From: Eublepharis macularius
Lineage: Eukaryota; Chordata; Lepidosauria; Squamata; Eublepharidae
DNA: 64,000 nt
Direction of reading: 5' to 3'
NCBI RefSeq assembly: GCF_028583425.1
Contig: NC_072806.1
Location: 33,402,001-33,466,000, forward strand
Position 1 is the first letter of the stretch; each line of letters opens with the position of its first letter. Of this stretch, positions 53,978 to 64,000 are shown piece by piece. The translations under genes and the position numbers were made by a program. The notes beneath the pieces are model-generated. The model made no database searches, was not told the origin of the DNA, and worked only from the letters and a program-made list of their open reading frames with translations.

Positions 53978-54386
53978 CTCACACCCAGGGCTCATTTCGA
54001 GGGGGAACGCGCAGGAATGCAGTTCCGGCAGTTCCCCAAAGAGGTCACATGTCAGGTGGCCCCGCCCACCTGACTCTCGGCCATTTGGGTCCGTTTCGGC
54101 CTGGATTGGGGCTGAAATGGCCCAGATCAGGCCTCTGACGGGTGGTGGATCACTCTCCCACTCAGCAGCGGCCCGGTCCTGACCATTTTGGGCTCAATTT
54201 CGGCCCTGAATGGCCAGGATTGGGTCCGAAACAGCCAGGATAGGTGATGTCAGGGGGTGTGGCATATGCAAATCAGTTATACTAATGACACACTTCTGGT
54301 GATGTCTAGGTGCGTGGCATATGCTAATGAGCTATGCTAATGAGTTCCTCCAGCTCTTGTTCTATGAAATGACCCCTGCTCACACC
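53978..54386 (-). mobile_element. Non-autonomous hAT element, family B (inverted orientation)
   Basis: The element 53986-54378, CAGGGCTCATTTCGAGGG to CTATGAAATGACCCCTG, with perfect duplication CTCACACC on both sides. Confidence 0.94.
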
Positions 54387-54486
54387 TATAATCATGCTTC
54401 TTCTGCTAAACGACAGACTCAGCTAACGGCCCAAACATGGTATTCTTTAATTAGGTTTCTGGGGCCAACATATGATTTATTTATCA

Positions 54487-54672
54487 GAGTCAAGACTACA
54501 GTCTGGGACACCCAAGTTCGAATCCCCACTCTGCCATTGAAGCTTACTGGATGCCCTTGCGCCAATAATGTACTCTTAGTCTAATCTACCTCATAGGGTT
54601 GTTGTGAGAATAAAATAGAGAAGGGTAGAATGTTCTCCCCATTGAGGAGAAAAGTGGGGTATAAATAAAGCA
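54487..54672 (+). mobile_element. CORE/MIR-like SINE, head-truncated
   Basis: AAGTTCGAATCCCCACTCTG, CTACCTCATAGGGTTGTTGT, GAGAATAAAATAGAG, CCCCATTGAGGAGAAAAGTG, GGGTATAAAT. Confidence 0.8.
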
Positions 54673-54870
54673 AAATGCAATAAATAAAATTTAAAATATA
54701 TTTGAACTCCTAAACTGCCTGGTTTTGTGCAGCGAGCTAGACAGGATGGTGGGAAAGCCATGAATAAAGCCGTGAAACCTGTAAGGTTTTTTCCCCTATG
54801 TGATAAACTGAGGGGGGGGGGGGGAAATCAGGAAAATGGTATGGCAGGGGTTGGGGGAGAAACCACCTTT

Positions 54871-55289
54871 CCCCCGCCTAGGGTGCCCAGATGCCCACCA
54901 GTGGTTGGCAATCTCCCAGGGATTCTTGCCTCCGTCTGCCAATTGCTGGCGATTGGCAGGAGGAGGCAGGCCACCCAGTGATTGCCATTGGCAGGCAGGC
55001 CAGGAAAATGGGCACAAATGGGCACAAACATGCCAGCACCCCTGGCTGATGATGTCACTTGTAGCACAACCCGAAAGCAAGAGCATTGTGCCAAGGCCTG
55101 TTCTTTAAGAATCAGCCAAAAATATAGCGATGCCATTGCTTCTGGGTCTTGCTGGAAGGGACGTCATCGATGGGTGCCACAGGAGTGTGCGCTGATGCAC
55201 ATGCGAAAACAGAAGAGAGGTGAGTGCCTGCTGCTCCCCCTACAATGCCTGCTAATCAGTAGGGGGCAACTGGCAATCCTACCCCTGCA
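54871..55289. mobile_element. hAT family C-type element (403 bp)
   Basis: The element 54879-55281, TAGGGTGCCCAGATGCCC to CAACTGGCAATCCTA. The flanks CCCCCGCC and CCCCTGCA match at six of eight. It lies 268 bp downstream (transcript sense) of TBX4 exon 5. Confidence 0.7.
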
Positions 55290-55532
55290 CCTCAACCTCC
55301 ATTTAAATCCAGTCCACCCCCTATAGTTGCACAGAAAATCTAGTTTAATGGACTTTTGCTCCATGTAGCTCAATAGTGTCTGCTCTGCTCGCAATTCTCC
55401 AGCCTTCTCTTTTCAAACTAGATAAGCCAAGACTTTCTGCATGACTCTTTGACAGTTGGTGTTTCTCATGGAGTCTCATAATAGAAGTTACTGCCACCTC
55501 TCTACGTTTTTTAAAAAAATAAATAAGATTTA

Positions 55533-55709
<177 letters not shown>

Positions 55710-56006
55710 CTAAAGAAGAGAGGAGAGGGGGAAAGATCATTAAGAATCTAACAAAGCCTGACCCACTGGTCTGAGCCACAGGAGACAGAAACGCCATTTA
55801 AGAATCGTTAAGTTCATCGGAGTTGTTGGCAAGGATTTGGTGGTTGTGTATGCAAGTAAATATTAGCGAGAAGTACTAGAAGCCCGCAGACGGATTTCGG
55901 GGCTTCTTTTGAACAATCAACAAATGGACTTCTTCAGTCTTCCCCTTTGCTGCCCCTTCCCATGAACATCTCTGTTCATTTTCTCACCCAGTTTTATGGA
56001 CTCCAT

Positions 56007-56181
56007 GGGGCCTGGAGATCTCCCAGAATTGCAATTGATCTCCAGACTACAGAGATCAGTTCCCCTGAAGAAAATGATTGCTTTGGAAGGTGGATTCTGT
56101 GGCATTATACCTGCTGAGGTCCCTGCCTTTCCCAAACCCCACTCCCTCCAGGAATTTACCAGCCTGGAGCTGGCAACCCTA
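56007..56181. mobile_element. hAT family C element, left end missing
   Basis: GGGGCCTGGAGATCTCCCAG through AGTTCCCCTGAAGAAAATG to GGAGCTGGCAACCCTA at 56181. Confidence 0.8.
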
Positions 56182-56272
56182 CCACACACACACCATAGCC
56201 ACCATCCAAATCAGGGCACTCTGCCCCCCACTCCTATTTTCTTTTAGAAGATGCCTGCAAGTGCTGTTCAAA

Positions 56273-56548
56273 GATAGCTCCAGGGCTTTTTTTCAGCAGG
56301 AATGTGGTGGAACAGAGTTCCGAAACCTCTTGAAAATGGTCACATGGCTGGTGGCCCCGCCCCCTGATCTCCAGGCAGAGGGGAGTTGAGATTGTTCTCC
56401 GCGCTGCTCAACGGTGTGGAGGGCAATCTAAACTCCCCTCTGTCTGGAGATCAGGGGGCGGGGCCACCAGCCATGTGACCATTTTCTTCAAGGGCAACCC
56501 ACTGAGTTCCACCACCTCTTTTCCCAGAAAAAAAGCCCTGGATAGCTC
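56273..56548 (+). mobile_element. Non-autonomous hAT element, family A (full length)
   Basis: The element 56281-56540 (260 bp, shortest full copy), CAGGGCTTTTTTTCAGCAGG to CAGAAAAAAAGCCCTG, with perfect duplication GATAGCTC on both sides. Confidence 0.95.
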
Positions 56549-56708
56549 ATTGGCTACCAAAGGCCTAACTTAGCTGTGAGCCTCTAGAAACAGTTTCAGA
56601 GTCTGGGGTAGCACCATGTGTGGAACTACAGGCCAATTCACACATGCGCATGTACACCACTTGATTGCTGAATAACAATCTAAACAGATCCCATTTAGAA
56701 AAGCATTT

Positions 56709-56942
56709 CGGATGACTAGGGTCGCCAGCTCTGGCTTGGGAGATTCCTGGAGCTTTGGAGGGTGGAGTCTGGAGAGGGTGGGGGTTGGGAAAAGGAGGGG
56801 CCTCATCTGGGTATAATGCCATAGAGTCCACCCTCTAAAGCAGCCATTTTCTCCAGGAGCACTGATCTCTGTCGACTGGAAATCAGCTGTAATTCCAGGA
56901 ATCTCCAGCCATCACCTGGAGGTTGGCAACCCTATGGATGAC
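56709..56942. mobile_element. hAT family C MITE (full length, 218 bp)
   Basis: The element 56717-56934, TAGGGTCGCCAGCTC to GGAGGTTGGCAACCCTA. The flanks CGGATGAC and TGGATGAC differ at one position. Confidence 0.92.
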
Positions 56943-57269
56943 ATACAGAAGTTCTGTCCTTGGCAGCTGCTCTGCAGTACCTCAGATTGCACATGTCAGC
57001 CTTGACTTAAATGCTGTTTTGCAGGTGAAGCCTGCTTCTATATAGTTTTGTGGAAATTAAAGAGCAAATCCTTGAAAGTCAGGGCACCTCTGAAAAGGAG
57101 GGATTGTCTGGTGGTCCATTCTTCTCCCCTTCCACTCCTCTGCTTTAGCTATGCTTATATCTGATGCTGATGGATGGCAGTGGCTGGAGGGGCGGGGGGG
57201 GGGAGGAATAGAGAAAAAACCAAAAACAGAAGCCTCTTCTCTTCTAGATGGATAAGCCTGAACCATAAC

Positions 57270-57880
57270 GGTGCACTTTAAAGCGCCTTCTCATCTGATT
57301 GCATATAACTCCACCCACGGTAGCGGGCTGCATCCCATACCATTTAAATGTAGTTTTTATTGATGACATTTTCCAGATCACACACACGCACACCCCCTCC
57401 CTCCCGAAGAAGGAACGAGAAACTTGGCGGCATTTTCTCAGCCTTCCTTGGGGTTCTCTTTAACTCTTTGGCTTCTGTGGGATTTCAAGGCTTTGACCAC
57501 AAAAGGGGAAAGGCCTAGGTTTTAAGGTTAGCTTTTTTCTTTTCTGGGTAGTTGATGGAAATAAAGTGCTGGAAACTGTTCCAAAGTTAGGTAGAGCCAT
57601 GGATTTGGCCACTGAAAGCATCGGTCGATGCATTTAATTTGGTCTTTGCTTAATTATGGGTTTTTTAAAAGCCAGATTTTTCAAGGTGAAACTCATTAAA
57701 GCATGCCATCCAAATAAGTGATGCTTTGCAGAATAATTTATATAGAGAGAGACAGGTCCCCACCTGCCCCCAAGGAATTGGCACAAGGGTGATTTTAAGA
57801 GCAGAGGAGATAAAAGGAAGAGGAAGGGGGAAGAAAGAGAAGCGCTATAAGGAATAAATGCAAGGGGTTTAAGAGTCCAA
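57270..57880. other. Non-repetitive intron 4 block, candidate regulatory sequence
   Basis: About 600 bp with no recognised repeat, inside an otherwise crowded intron. It includes TTTGACCACAAAAGG (a RUNX-type ACCACA core), ATTTAAATGTAG and AATTTATATAGAG. Such islands between transposons are often conserved enhancers, but nothing in one sequence can show it. Confidence 0.35.
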
Positions 57881-57894
57881 CTCTTCTCTCAGAT

Positions 57895-58115
57895 CAACAA
57901 TGCCGTCCTAAACAGAACAGAGTCCAGTGGCAACTTTAAGACTAACCAACTTATTTGTAGCATAAGCTTTCGAGAACCACAGCTCTCTTTGTCAGATGCA
58001 CTCTTTACTGTTTTGCAACTACAGACTAACACAGCTAACTCCTCTGGTCGTAAACAGAGTTACACCCTTCTAATCCCATCGGCTCCAGTAGACTTAGAAG
58101 GGTGTTTAGGATTGC
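57895..58115 (-). mobile_element. Palindromic MITE split by a Penelope-like repeat
   Basis: MITE left part ATGCCGTCCTAAACAGA, then the Penelope-like repeat antisense (AGAGTCCAGTGGCAACTTTA, AAGCTTTCGAGAACCACAGC, CAGACTAACACAGCTAACTC), then the MITE again from TAAACAGAGTTACACCCTTC to GGTGTTTAGGATTGC. TAAACAGA appears on both sides of the insert. The ribozyme-like core is mutated here (CTGACAA). Confidence 0.7.
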
Positions 58116-59034
58116 TCCATCATTCTATGGAATGGGCTTAAGAGGACAATGTAACTCTGTTTAGTATTCAACTCTTTGAGAGCTGGTGTAGCACATGCGA
58201 AAGAGAACGAGCTGTGATCCAGGCTACTGCCAGGTCAACCCTCATTTCAGCCACAAACTCAACAGAATGCTTTAGAGATGTCATTCTCTCTTCAGCCTCA
58301 CCTCTTACTTACACTCACATGCAGCAGGTGAGTATGTGTGTACTTTGCACATGTATTCAGGGGTGCTCCCCAATTCCCAGTGCCTTCCCCCCTACTGGTC
58401 AGATAAGCAGTGGTACGGGGCAGCACCTGGGGGGGGGGGATGACCTGCCATAGCAGGGGACCTCAGAATAATAACTGAACGCTCTAACATCCAACTGGTG
58501 GGAAAATTACTGCTACAAAAGTTATAACTTTTCCAATACAGAGACGAAGAACAATAATTCATCCATTCATTCATTCAAAGTGCACATCCAGTATTCAAGT
58601 CAGTTTCTATAATGTAAGAAGATAATTCAATACAAAAACAGTTCATTAGTCTGTAGTGCACAATGGAAGTCAATTCATATACAAAAGTCCATCATTCATT
58701 GCTAAATGCTAATTAGCTGCCTGTAGATGTTTATGAAGCCATGAAGCTTCCAAGTGCCACGCCTATGGGTTTTGCCAGCATATGTTGTCCAGTCCCGTTT
58801 TGTATATTCACTTCTTCATAGTCATTTCTTCAATTTACTGCAACTGCTTCAATCAAAAACACACCACCATACTGGCATTCCCAGGACGGTCTGACGCCAT
58901 CTGTGTAGGGCTGCCTTTGAAAATAGTTCAGAAACTTCAATTGGACCAAAACACAAGAGCCAGTCTGCTGTCTACTATCGCCATAAGTCGGAAGCAACTT
59001 GACAGCACATAACACATGCACGCAGTCTACTGTC
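58116..59034. other. Intron 4 sequence with a retroposon tail
   Basis: CGCCATAAGTCGGAAGCAAC, TTGACAGCACA at 58979-59010 is a tail like those of the 5S-headed SINEs. A G-run lies near 58430. Nothing else recognised. Confidence 0.45.
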
Positions 59035-59510
59035 AAGGTTGGTTACAGGGACCGTATCACCTCTGTGCTGAAAGATCTGTACTGGTTACCCATCTGTTTC
59101 CAGGCATAATTCAAAGTGCTGACTCTTATCTTAAAGACTCTAAATGGCTTGGGGCCAGGGTGTCTCCCCCATAGTGTCCAGCCTGCCAGTTAAGATCAGC
59201 CTATCAAGCCCTGCTGTCTGTGCCCCTGCCTTCAGAGTTAAGGTAGGCAGCGACTAGAGACAGGGCATTTTCTGTGGTAGCACCTCGCCTTTGGAAGCTC
59301 TTCCCCTTGAGGCTTGCCTGGCATCTACGTTACTTTGTTTAAGGCGCCAGTCTAAAACACATCTTTTTACCCAGGTTTTGAATTACGGATTTTATCAGCT
59401 TGTTAATGGTCAGCTTCTATTTCATGGATAGTTTTTATGCAGCTTGGGTTTTAATATTGTGGTTTTTAATTTGTAAGCCATCTCAAGCAGAACTCTGAAG
59501 AGGCAGCATA
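59035..59510 (+). mobile_element. L2/CR1-like LINE 3' end (decayed)
   Basis: Plus-strand reading, with a few breaks, gives LKDLYWLPIC, FKVLTLILKTLNGLGPGCLP, then AFSVVAPRLWKLFPLEAWHL and KTHLFTQVLNYGFYQL. These are the LHWLPV...FKxLxLxxKALxGLAP, FSVAAPRLWNSLP and KTHLF blocks at the end of many LINE reverse transcriptases. Confidence 0.8.
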
Positions 59511-59753
59511 GAAATATTCTAAATAAGAAAATATGATTGTGGCACTTCAAATGCTAAAAGCACTAGATGCATCTTATATATTAATAGCGACGTGGTCCCG
59601 ATCTGTGGATACTTAAATCTGAAGACTGGAGCCATGAATGAACAAGACAGATCTTCCTACACACCTGAAAAATGTCCTAGGTTTGCTGAAAAAAATACTT
59701 TGTGGGTTAAGAAAAACCCCAAAATAATAAAAGGAGTGCATGTAACCTTAACC

Positions 59754-59815
59754 ATATGCCCTCAGTGGCTGTTGCTAGGCAACTATATGCCCTCAGTGGC
59801 TGTTGCTAGGCAACT
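59754..59815. promoter_or_regulatory. Tandem 31-bp duplication carrying two perfect X-box (RFX) palindromes
   Basis: Two identical 31-bp units, 59754-59784 and 59785-59815. Each contains GTTGCTAGGCAAC (59771-59783 and 59802-59814), an inverted pair of GTTGC half-sites as bound by RFX factors. Function is unproven. Confidence 0.6.
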
Positions 59816-60012
59816 ATAATAGTAGAGCCAGCATTCCAGGCTTGATTTCTATCAGGAAAAGGCAGGGGGAGGGGGAGGGCCCTTTCCAGGGCTGTTTCGG
59901 GCTGGCTGATTGGAGCCAGGCTCAGACACAACTACCACATGACTTAATATCACATGATTTGCATGACTCATCCAGGCCTTGCTGCTTGGTATTGTTCAAC
60001 AGCATCCTCCCC

Positions 60013-60192
60013 AAGCCAGTGTAGTCTGGTGTTTAGAGTTTCAGGGTAGGATGTAGGAGACCCAGGTTCGAATTACCACTCTGCTGTGGAAACTCACTGG
60101 AGGTGACTTTGATCCAGTCATACACTACCAGCCTAATCTACTCCTCAGGGTTGTTTTTAAGATTATATGGAGGCAATATGTATGATGCAAGC
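60013..60192 (+). mobile_element. CORE/MIR-like SINE, 5' part (tail at 62628-62660)
   Basis: AAGCCAGTGTAGTCTGGTGT, GACCCAGGTTCGAATTACC, CTACTCCTCAGGGTTGTTTT. The expected tail, CCATTGTGGAGAAAGGCAGT, ATATAAATG, resumes 2.4 kb further on, showing that the SINE was split by insertions. Confidence 0.75.
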
Positions 60193-60216
60193 CAGGGGTG
60201 TCAAACATATAAATTG

Positions 60217-60837
60217 TAGGGGTGTGTGCTTCGGGGTTCCGATTCAGGAAAAATGCCCAAATCGGACCTAATCCATAAAGATTCGACTTTCTCAAATTCA
60301 ATTTGGAAACCCTAAATCAAAGCTTCCCAAAGTGATTTGGGTCGCTTTGGAAAGCTTCAAGGCCTTTTTAAAGGGCTCCCTCCCACAACTCCACTTACCT
60401 GGGCATTTCCGGTGGTGGCGGAGGTGATAGTGTGGGTGGCAGAGGCAGCAGCTGTGGCCTTCACCACCGCCCAGTTGGCCGCTGCAGCAGCGGCACAGGC
60501 AGCAGACACATGGGCTCTGGCCTTCCCCGCCACCCAGCTGGCTGCTGCAGTGGCGGAGGTGGCAGCTGTGGCCTTCCACGGACAGGTAAGTGGGATTGGA
60601 AGATGGGGGTGGGAGACGGGGGGGGGGGCTAAATGGAGTGGGGTGGGTGGGGGCTGGGAGACAGCTTCCCCCTTCATTTTGGTATGCTCTAAAACTTTAC
60701 AGAGCATACCAAAGTGATTTAAATACCCAAATCCGAAGCGGCTTGCTGCTTCAGCTTTCGGGTTATTAGAATTCATTTTCTCACTTCGGGTAAACCCGAA
60801 GTGGGAAACCCAAATTTTGGGGGGTTGCATACCCCTA
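60217..60837. mobile_element. Transposon with TAGGGGTGTGTGC ends, nested
   Basis: TAGGGGTGTGTGCTTCGGGG to GGTTGCATACCCCTA. Subterminal AAATCGG/CCGAAGT motifs; the interior holds a GC-rich stretch with GGCGGAGGTG and GCAGCAGCTGTGGCC repeats. It splits the outer CAGGGGTGTC element. The 176-codon minus frame across it is alanine-rich by composition, not a protein family. Confidence 0.65.
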
Positions 60838-61562
60838 ACGTCCTGTGGGTTGGATCCAGACCTTCTGTGGCTCTTATTATATAGCATCAGCCCATTTGGG
60901 GCCCAAATCGACCTGGCGTGAAGAGCAGGAGCACTCCCACAGCCTGCGCGATGATGTCACTCCTGGAAGAGACATTATTGCGCTGCACCAGGAGAGCATC
61001 CCACAAGACCCATTCCCCCCCTTTTCCTCCCACCAGCCAGGTGAGGGGTGTCAGAGGGCGGGAGGGGGGGACCTAGCAATATAGTTAGGATTAGGAAAAC
61101 TGTGTTGGGGAAACAGCCTGATGTTAGGTCCTTTTTAAACCGGCAGTTTAATATTATTAGTCGTAATGTTGCTGTTGCACATGTTTTCTCTTCTACCCCT
61201 GGTATTGCAAATAGTATTCTCACCTAAAGCCTGTTTGATTCAGTGCAATCCCGAGAACACTTTCCAGCAACTGAACAGACTTCAGTAACATTCTGAATAG
61301 AATTTGTTTAGGATTGTTCTCCTGACTCCTATAATAACCATCATTACTCGGGAATAAGGTACTAGTAAAGTTAACAAGTCTTCCTTCATAAGAAAGCTGC
61401 AATTTGGAGTGTGCTCACTGGGGAGTAAATCTCATTGGTGAAGTGGGAGTGATAACCGGTCCTGTGCATGTTTAGTTTGAAATAAGCTTGTTTAGGATTG
61501 TGAATTTTCACGGTTCCTGAATCTTGTGGGGCACGATGCAAGTTGCTTACGATGACAACTGC

Positions 61563-61962
61563 TGCTAGTTTAGGGTTCCCAAGTGCCTGTCTGTGGCAGG
61601 CAAACTCCTGGAGATTTGCCCCATTGCCCGCCGATCCACCAGCAATTGGGGGCAGCTGGCAAGCCCCCCTGAACTCACCCTCCACCGGCAGACACTCCAC
61701 AAACACGCATGGCATGCATGCTCCTAGGGAGCGCAACGACATCACTTCCTGAAGTGACATTGTTGCACCAGCCACGGGCATGCTCCCACACTTTGCTTGG
61801 GATGATTTTGACCCCATGCAAAGCGTGGGAGCAAGCCCACGACCAGTGTGATGACATCACTTCCTGGAACAGCTTACAACAATAACAGCTGGAAGAGGGT
61901 TACGGGAACAGCTTATGATAAGTGCTGGGAGGTTGAGGGGATCCGGGAACCCTATCCTAGTT
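61563..61962. mobile_element. hAT family C-type element (384 bp), nested
   Basis: The element 61571-61954, TAGGGTTCCCAAGTG to GATCCGGGAACCCTA. The flanks TGCTAGTT and TCCTAGTT differ at one position. Paired CATCACTTCCTGAAGTGACA motifs inside. Confidence 0.88.
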
Positions 61963-62249
61963 GTCTCTGATCTGGGTTTCAAGAAGGCTGCTGAAGCAAT
62001 GGGGGCACAGGTGACCACAGTTCAGTAACGTATTTGTGAGAATTTAAATGAATTGGCATATTTGTAAATGTTGTAGGAAGGGTGGCATTTATAGGTGAAA
62101 CTTAAACCTTAACTTCCTGTAATGGAAATATATAATAGCTTTAACTCCAGATGTCGATGCAATAGTTCACAGCAAGGGGCATCAGTTATCAAAGTGTGTA
62201 TTCATGTTTTAAGCATGTTTGTATTTCGAGTTAAAAATATCATTAATTG

Positions 62250-62482
62250 ATGGTTGTTGCGGATTTTCCGGGCTGTATAGCTGTGGTCTTGGCATTGTAG
62301 TTCCTGACATTTCGCCAGCAGCTGTGACACTGAGAGATCTCTGTCTTTTGGTGCTACACCTCTAAAGATGCCAGCCACAGCTACTGGCGAAACGTCAGGA
62401 ACTACAATGCCAAGACCACGGCTATACAGCCCGGAAAATCTGCAACAACCATCGTTCTCCGGCCGTGAAAGCCTTCGACAAT
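62250..62482. mobile_element. Penelope-like terminal repeats in fold-back, nested
   Basis: GTTGTTGCGGATTTTCCGGG, GGCATTGTAGTTCCTGACAT and complements: the repeat of 37621-37925. The sense core here is CTAAAGA in place of CTGAAGA. Ends in CGTTCTCCGGCCGTGAAAGC. Confidence 0.72.
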
Positions 62483-62660
62483 ATATCATTAATTGAGTTT
62501 GCCTGTGTCCTTTATCAATTTTGTATCTCTGATACCTGGCATTACGTGTTATGGTACACCTGGCCTGGCCCAATAAAGTGATGTTTATGTTAGATCTGGC
62601 CCTCATAACAAATGCATTTGACACCCCATTGTGGAGAAAGGCAGTATATAAATGAAGTAA

Positions 62661-63454
62661 ATTAGGAAATATGGATGAAGATGAGGGACAGAGAAAAGGT
62701 AACTTATTTAATAGGTTTAAAGGAGAGAAAGATGTAGGGAAAGGTGAGCTTATGGAGGATGTCAGGAAGAGAGAAATAGGAAATAATGTGGAGAAGGGGA
62801 TACAGGAAGAAGTTAAGTACCCTCCACAAGTTCTTGCAAGTTCCCCACCATGCAACTGGGCCATAGGGAAGAGGCTGCCTGGGGTGGAAGGGAGAAAGGT
62901 GAAAACAGGGGACAGACAAAGGCAGTTGAGAAGGAGAAAAGGAAGCAGGAAAACAGGGAGAGGGAAGGGAAAGAGGACATGGTGCGGGAGGGGAACAGAG
63001 ATGACCCCTGCAAGTCCTTGCGGGCCCCCCACTTGTTATTAACTAATTCTCTGAGAGTGGGTGAGCCTAGGACTAGAAATGCCCAACAGAAAATTTTCAG
63101 ACCTTCAACAAACCAGTTACCTGAAGTTGAGCCCAGCCAAGCTGTGATTGTTAAACTGATATAAAACCATATAAAAGACGGTAGAGTAGATCTGTCCCTG
63201 GGTTTGGGTGTAGGGATGATGGAATTGTTGTACATCGCTGGAGGTGCAGCCATCAACACAACCCTGCAAATAATTTAGTGCTCCAGGATCTAGCACGTGT
63301 ATGCTGAAGTATTAGTGCAAGCAGAGAATTCACTAGGGTTGGTTCCACACATTGTTCTTGCTCTGCCTTGCCTCCCCAAGTGTTCTTCTGGGGGTTCTTC
63401 TGGGGGTTTCTAGATGACACTATCATCTGGTCTTTAAGAAAGATCATACCAAAG
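62661..63454. other. Purine-rich intron 4 sequence
   Basis: The plus strand is strongly A/G-rich from 62665 to 63000 (repeated GGGAAAGG, GAGAAAGG), which keeps frames open on both strands (276 codons minus at most). No domain or splice logic supports a gene. Confidence 0.5.
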
Positions 63455-63602
63455 CTGGGCTGTTTTCACGCCGGCCACGGAAATCTCACAAAACTCCCGG
63501 AATGACAGCGTCTTCCCGGCACGATTTCCCGTCATGACTCCGGTTTGTGGCCATTGTTCTGGGAGTTTTGCACGACCAGTAAGATGTGTGAAAATAGCTC
63601 AG
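63455..63602. mobile_element. Fold-back transposon, GGCCGTTTCCACAC family
   Basis: The element 63458-63599 has termini GGCTGTTTTCACGCC and GATGTGTGAAAATAGCT. Arms include AAAACTCCCGGAATGACAG, partly paired with CATTGTTCTGGGAGTTTTGC. The flanking triplets CTG and CAG differ at the middle base. Confidence 0.78.
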
Positions 63603-64000
63603 GTTTGGGGAAACCTGCAGCACAGCCAGTGAAGAACTGGAAAAGAGAAAGACCATTACATCCATCCCAGGCTGGTTTGTGGAAAGTGGAGACCAAGATG
63701 CAGACTCCTGTATCTCCCTGCCAATAGCCAGGATAATTTTTCTCCTTCCATTTCCCTTCACTGGTGAGCATGCTGCCAGCTTTTTTAGAATTATTGGTAG
63801 TAAATATACCAACTACAATAAAATATACTAATTACAATTGGTAGATATACAAACTACATTTTTAAAAATCCAGCAAAGTGCCTGTTGGAGATGGAGAGGG
63901 GAGTAGCTGGTGGGAAAGGAAAGAATGGAGAATTGCCCCATCCAGGGGCTACGTTCTGCTGCAATTGTCTTTGCATTCACAGTAGCAATGTGATGAAGGC
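63603..64000. other. Intron 4 sequence to window end, nothing recognised
   Basis: A tandem AATATACYAACTACAA-like repeat lies at 63800-63860. No exon of TBX4 seen. Confidence 0.4.

Larger units (their letters stand above)
60193..62627. mobile_element. hAT-type element (CAGGGGTGTCAAACAT) hosting nested insertions
   Basis: The left end CAGGGGTGTCAAACATATAA (60193) and the right end AAATGCATTTGACACCCC (ending 62627) are inverted termini; TGGATCCAGACC near 60850 and AGATCTGGCCC near 62592 are the matching subterminal parts. The interior contains at least three other elements. I found no clear target duplication. Confidence 0.65.
55710..64000 (-). other. TBX4: TBX4 intron 4 (partial, at least 8.3 kb)
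   Basis: Upstream of exon 5 I searched the minus strand for the earlier T-box segments (KLTNNHLDPFGH, GAHWMRQLVSFQ, MFPSYKVKV) and found none, so the intron or an unsequenced neighbour continues beyond the window. Its repeats and candidate regulatory sites are itemised separately. Confidence 0.8.

Noticed and set aside
60357..60887. 176-codon alanine-rich frame
   Set aside because: It spans a transposon boundary and a GCA/GGC-rich tract, so it is a composition artefact.
62202..63032. 276-codon minus frame as a gene
   Set aside because: It runs through a Penelope-like repeat and then a pyrimidine-rich strand whose composition removes stop codons. No domain or splice logic.
55710..64000. Earlier TBX4 exons (first half of the T-box and N-terminus)
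   Set aside because: I looked on the minus strand for the conserved peptides preceding exon 5 and found none.

Overview
The window is vertebrate nuclear DNA from a squamate reptile, most likely a limbed lizard; I cannot name the species. Three things support this. Its SINEs have the tRNA-like head and internal sequence of the squamate Sauria family. It also carries 5S-rRNA-headed SINEs, CR1-like LINEs and many short hAT-type transposons. The only protein-coding gene I can defend is the 3' two thirds of TBX4, the T-box factor of hindlimb and lung mesenchyme, on the minus strand.

TBX4 layout, in transcript order: coding exon 5 at 55709-55557, exon 6 at 39970-39882, exon 7 at 36001-35760 and the last exon at 31180-30558 (numbering by homology to the human gene). 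All four have AG/GT splice sites, and the reading phases fit across the joins. Together they encode 368 residues: the second half of the T-box and the whole C-terminal region. The N-terminal exons must lie beyond position 64000. Intron lengths are at least 8.3 kb (intron 4, cut by the window edge), 15.6 kb, 3.9 kb and 4.6 kb. Positions 1 to about 30557 lie downstream of the stop codon, and I see no second gene there.

Nearly everything else is mobile DNA. (1) At least five non-autonomous hAT families with 8-bp target duplications, many perfect: CAGGGCTTTTTTT, CAGGGGTCATTTC, TAGGGTTGCCA, CAGGGGTGGCCAAAC and TAGAGATGAGCACGAACC. (2) Several families of long imperfect palindromes with 3-bp target duplications; the largest is an eight-copy family with GGCCGTTTYCACAC ends. 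(3) Penelope-like terminal repeats, several in fold-back pairs, with hammerhead-ribozyme-like cores, plus one recognisable GIY-YIG endonuclease remnant near 49 kb. (4) SINEs of at least four kinds, one with its pol III head tandemly triplicated. (5) LINE fragments, one of which split an older transposon whose uninterrupted relative is also in the window.

Most useful leads: hammerhead-like cores in two repeat families; the 3-bp-duplication fold-back families; a 170-bp-arm, nearly perfect palindrome about 1.5 kb downstream of the TBX4 stop; a duplicated perfect X-box (RFX-type) site in intron 4; and non-repetitive blocks that may be TBX4 regulatory DNA. I see no rRNA or functional tRNA gene, CRISPR array, bacterial operon or recognisable virus.
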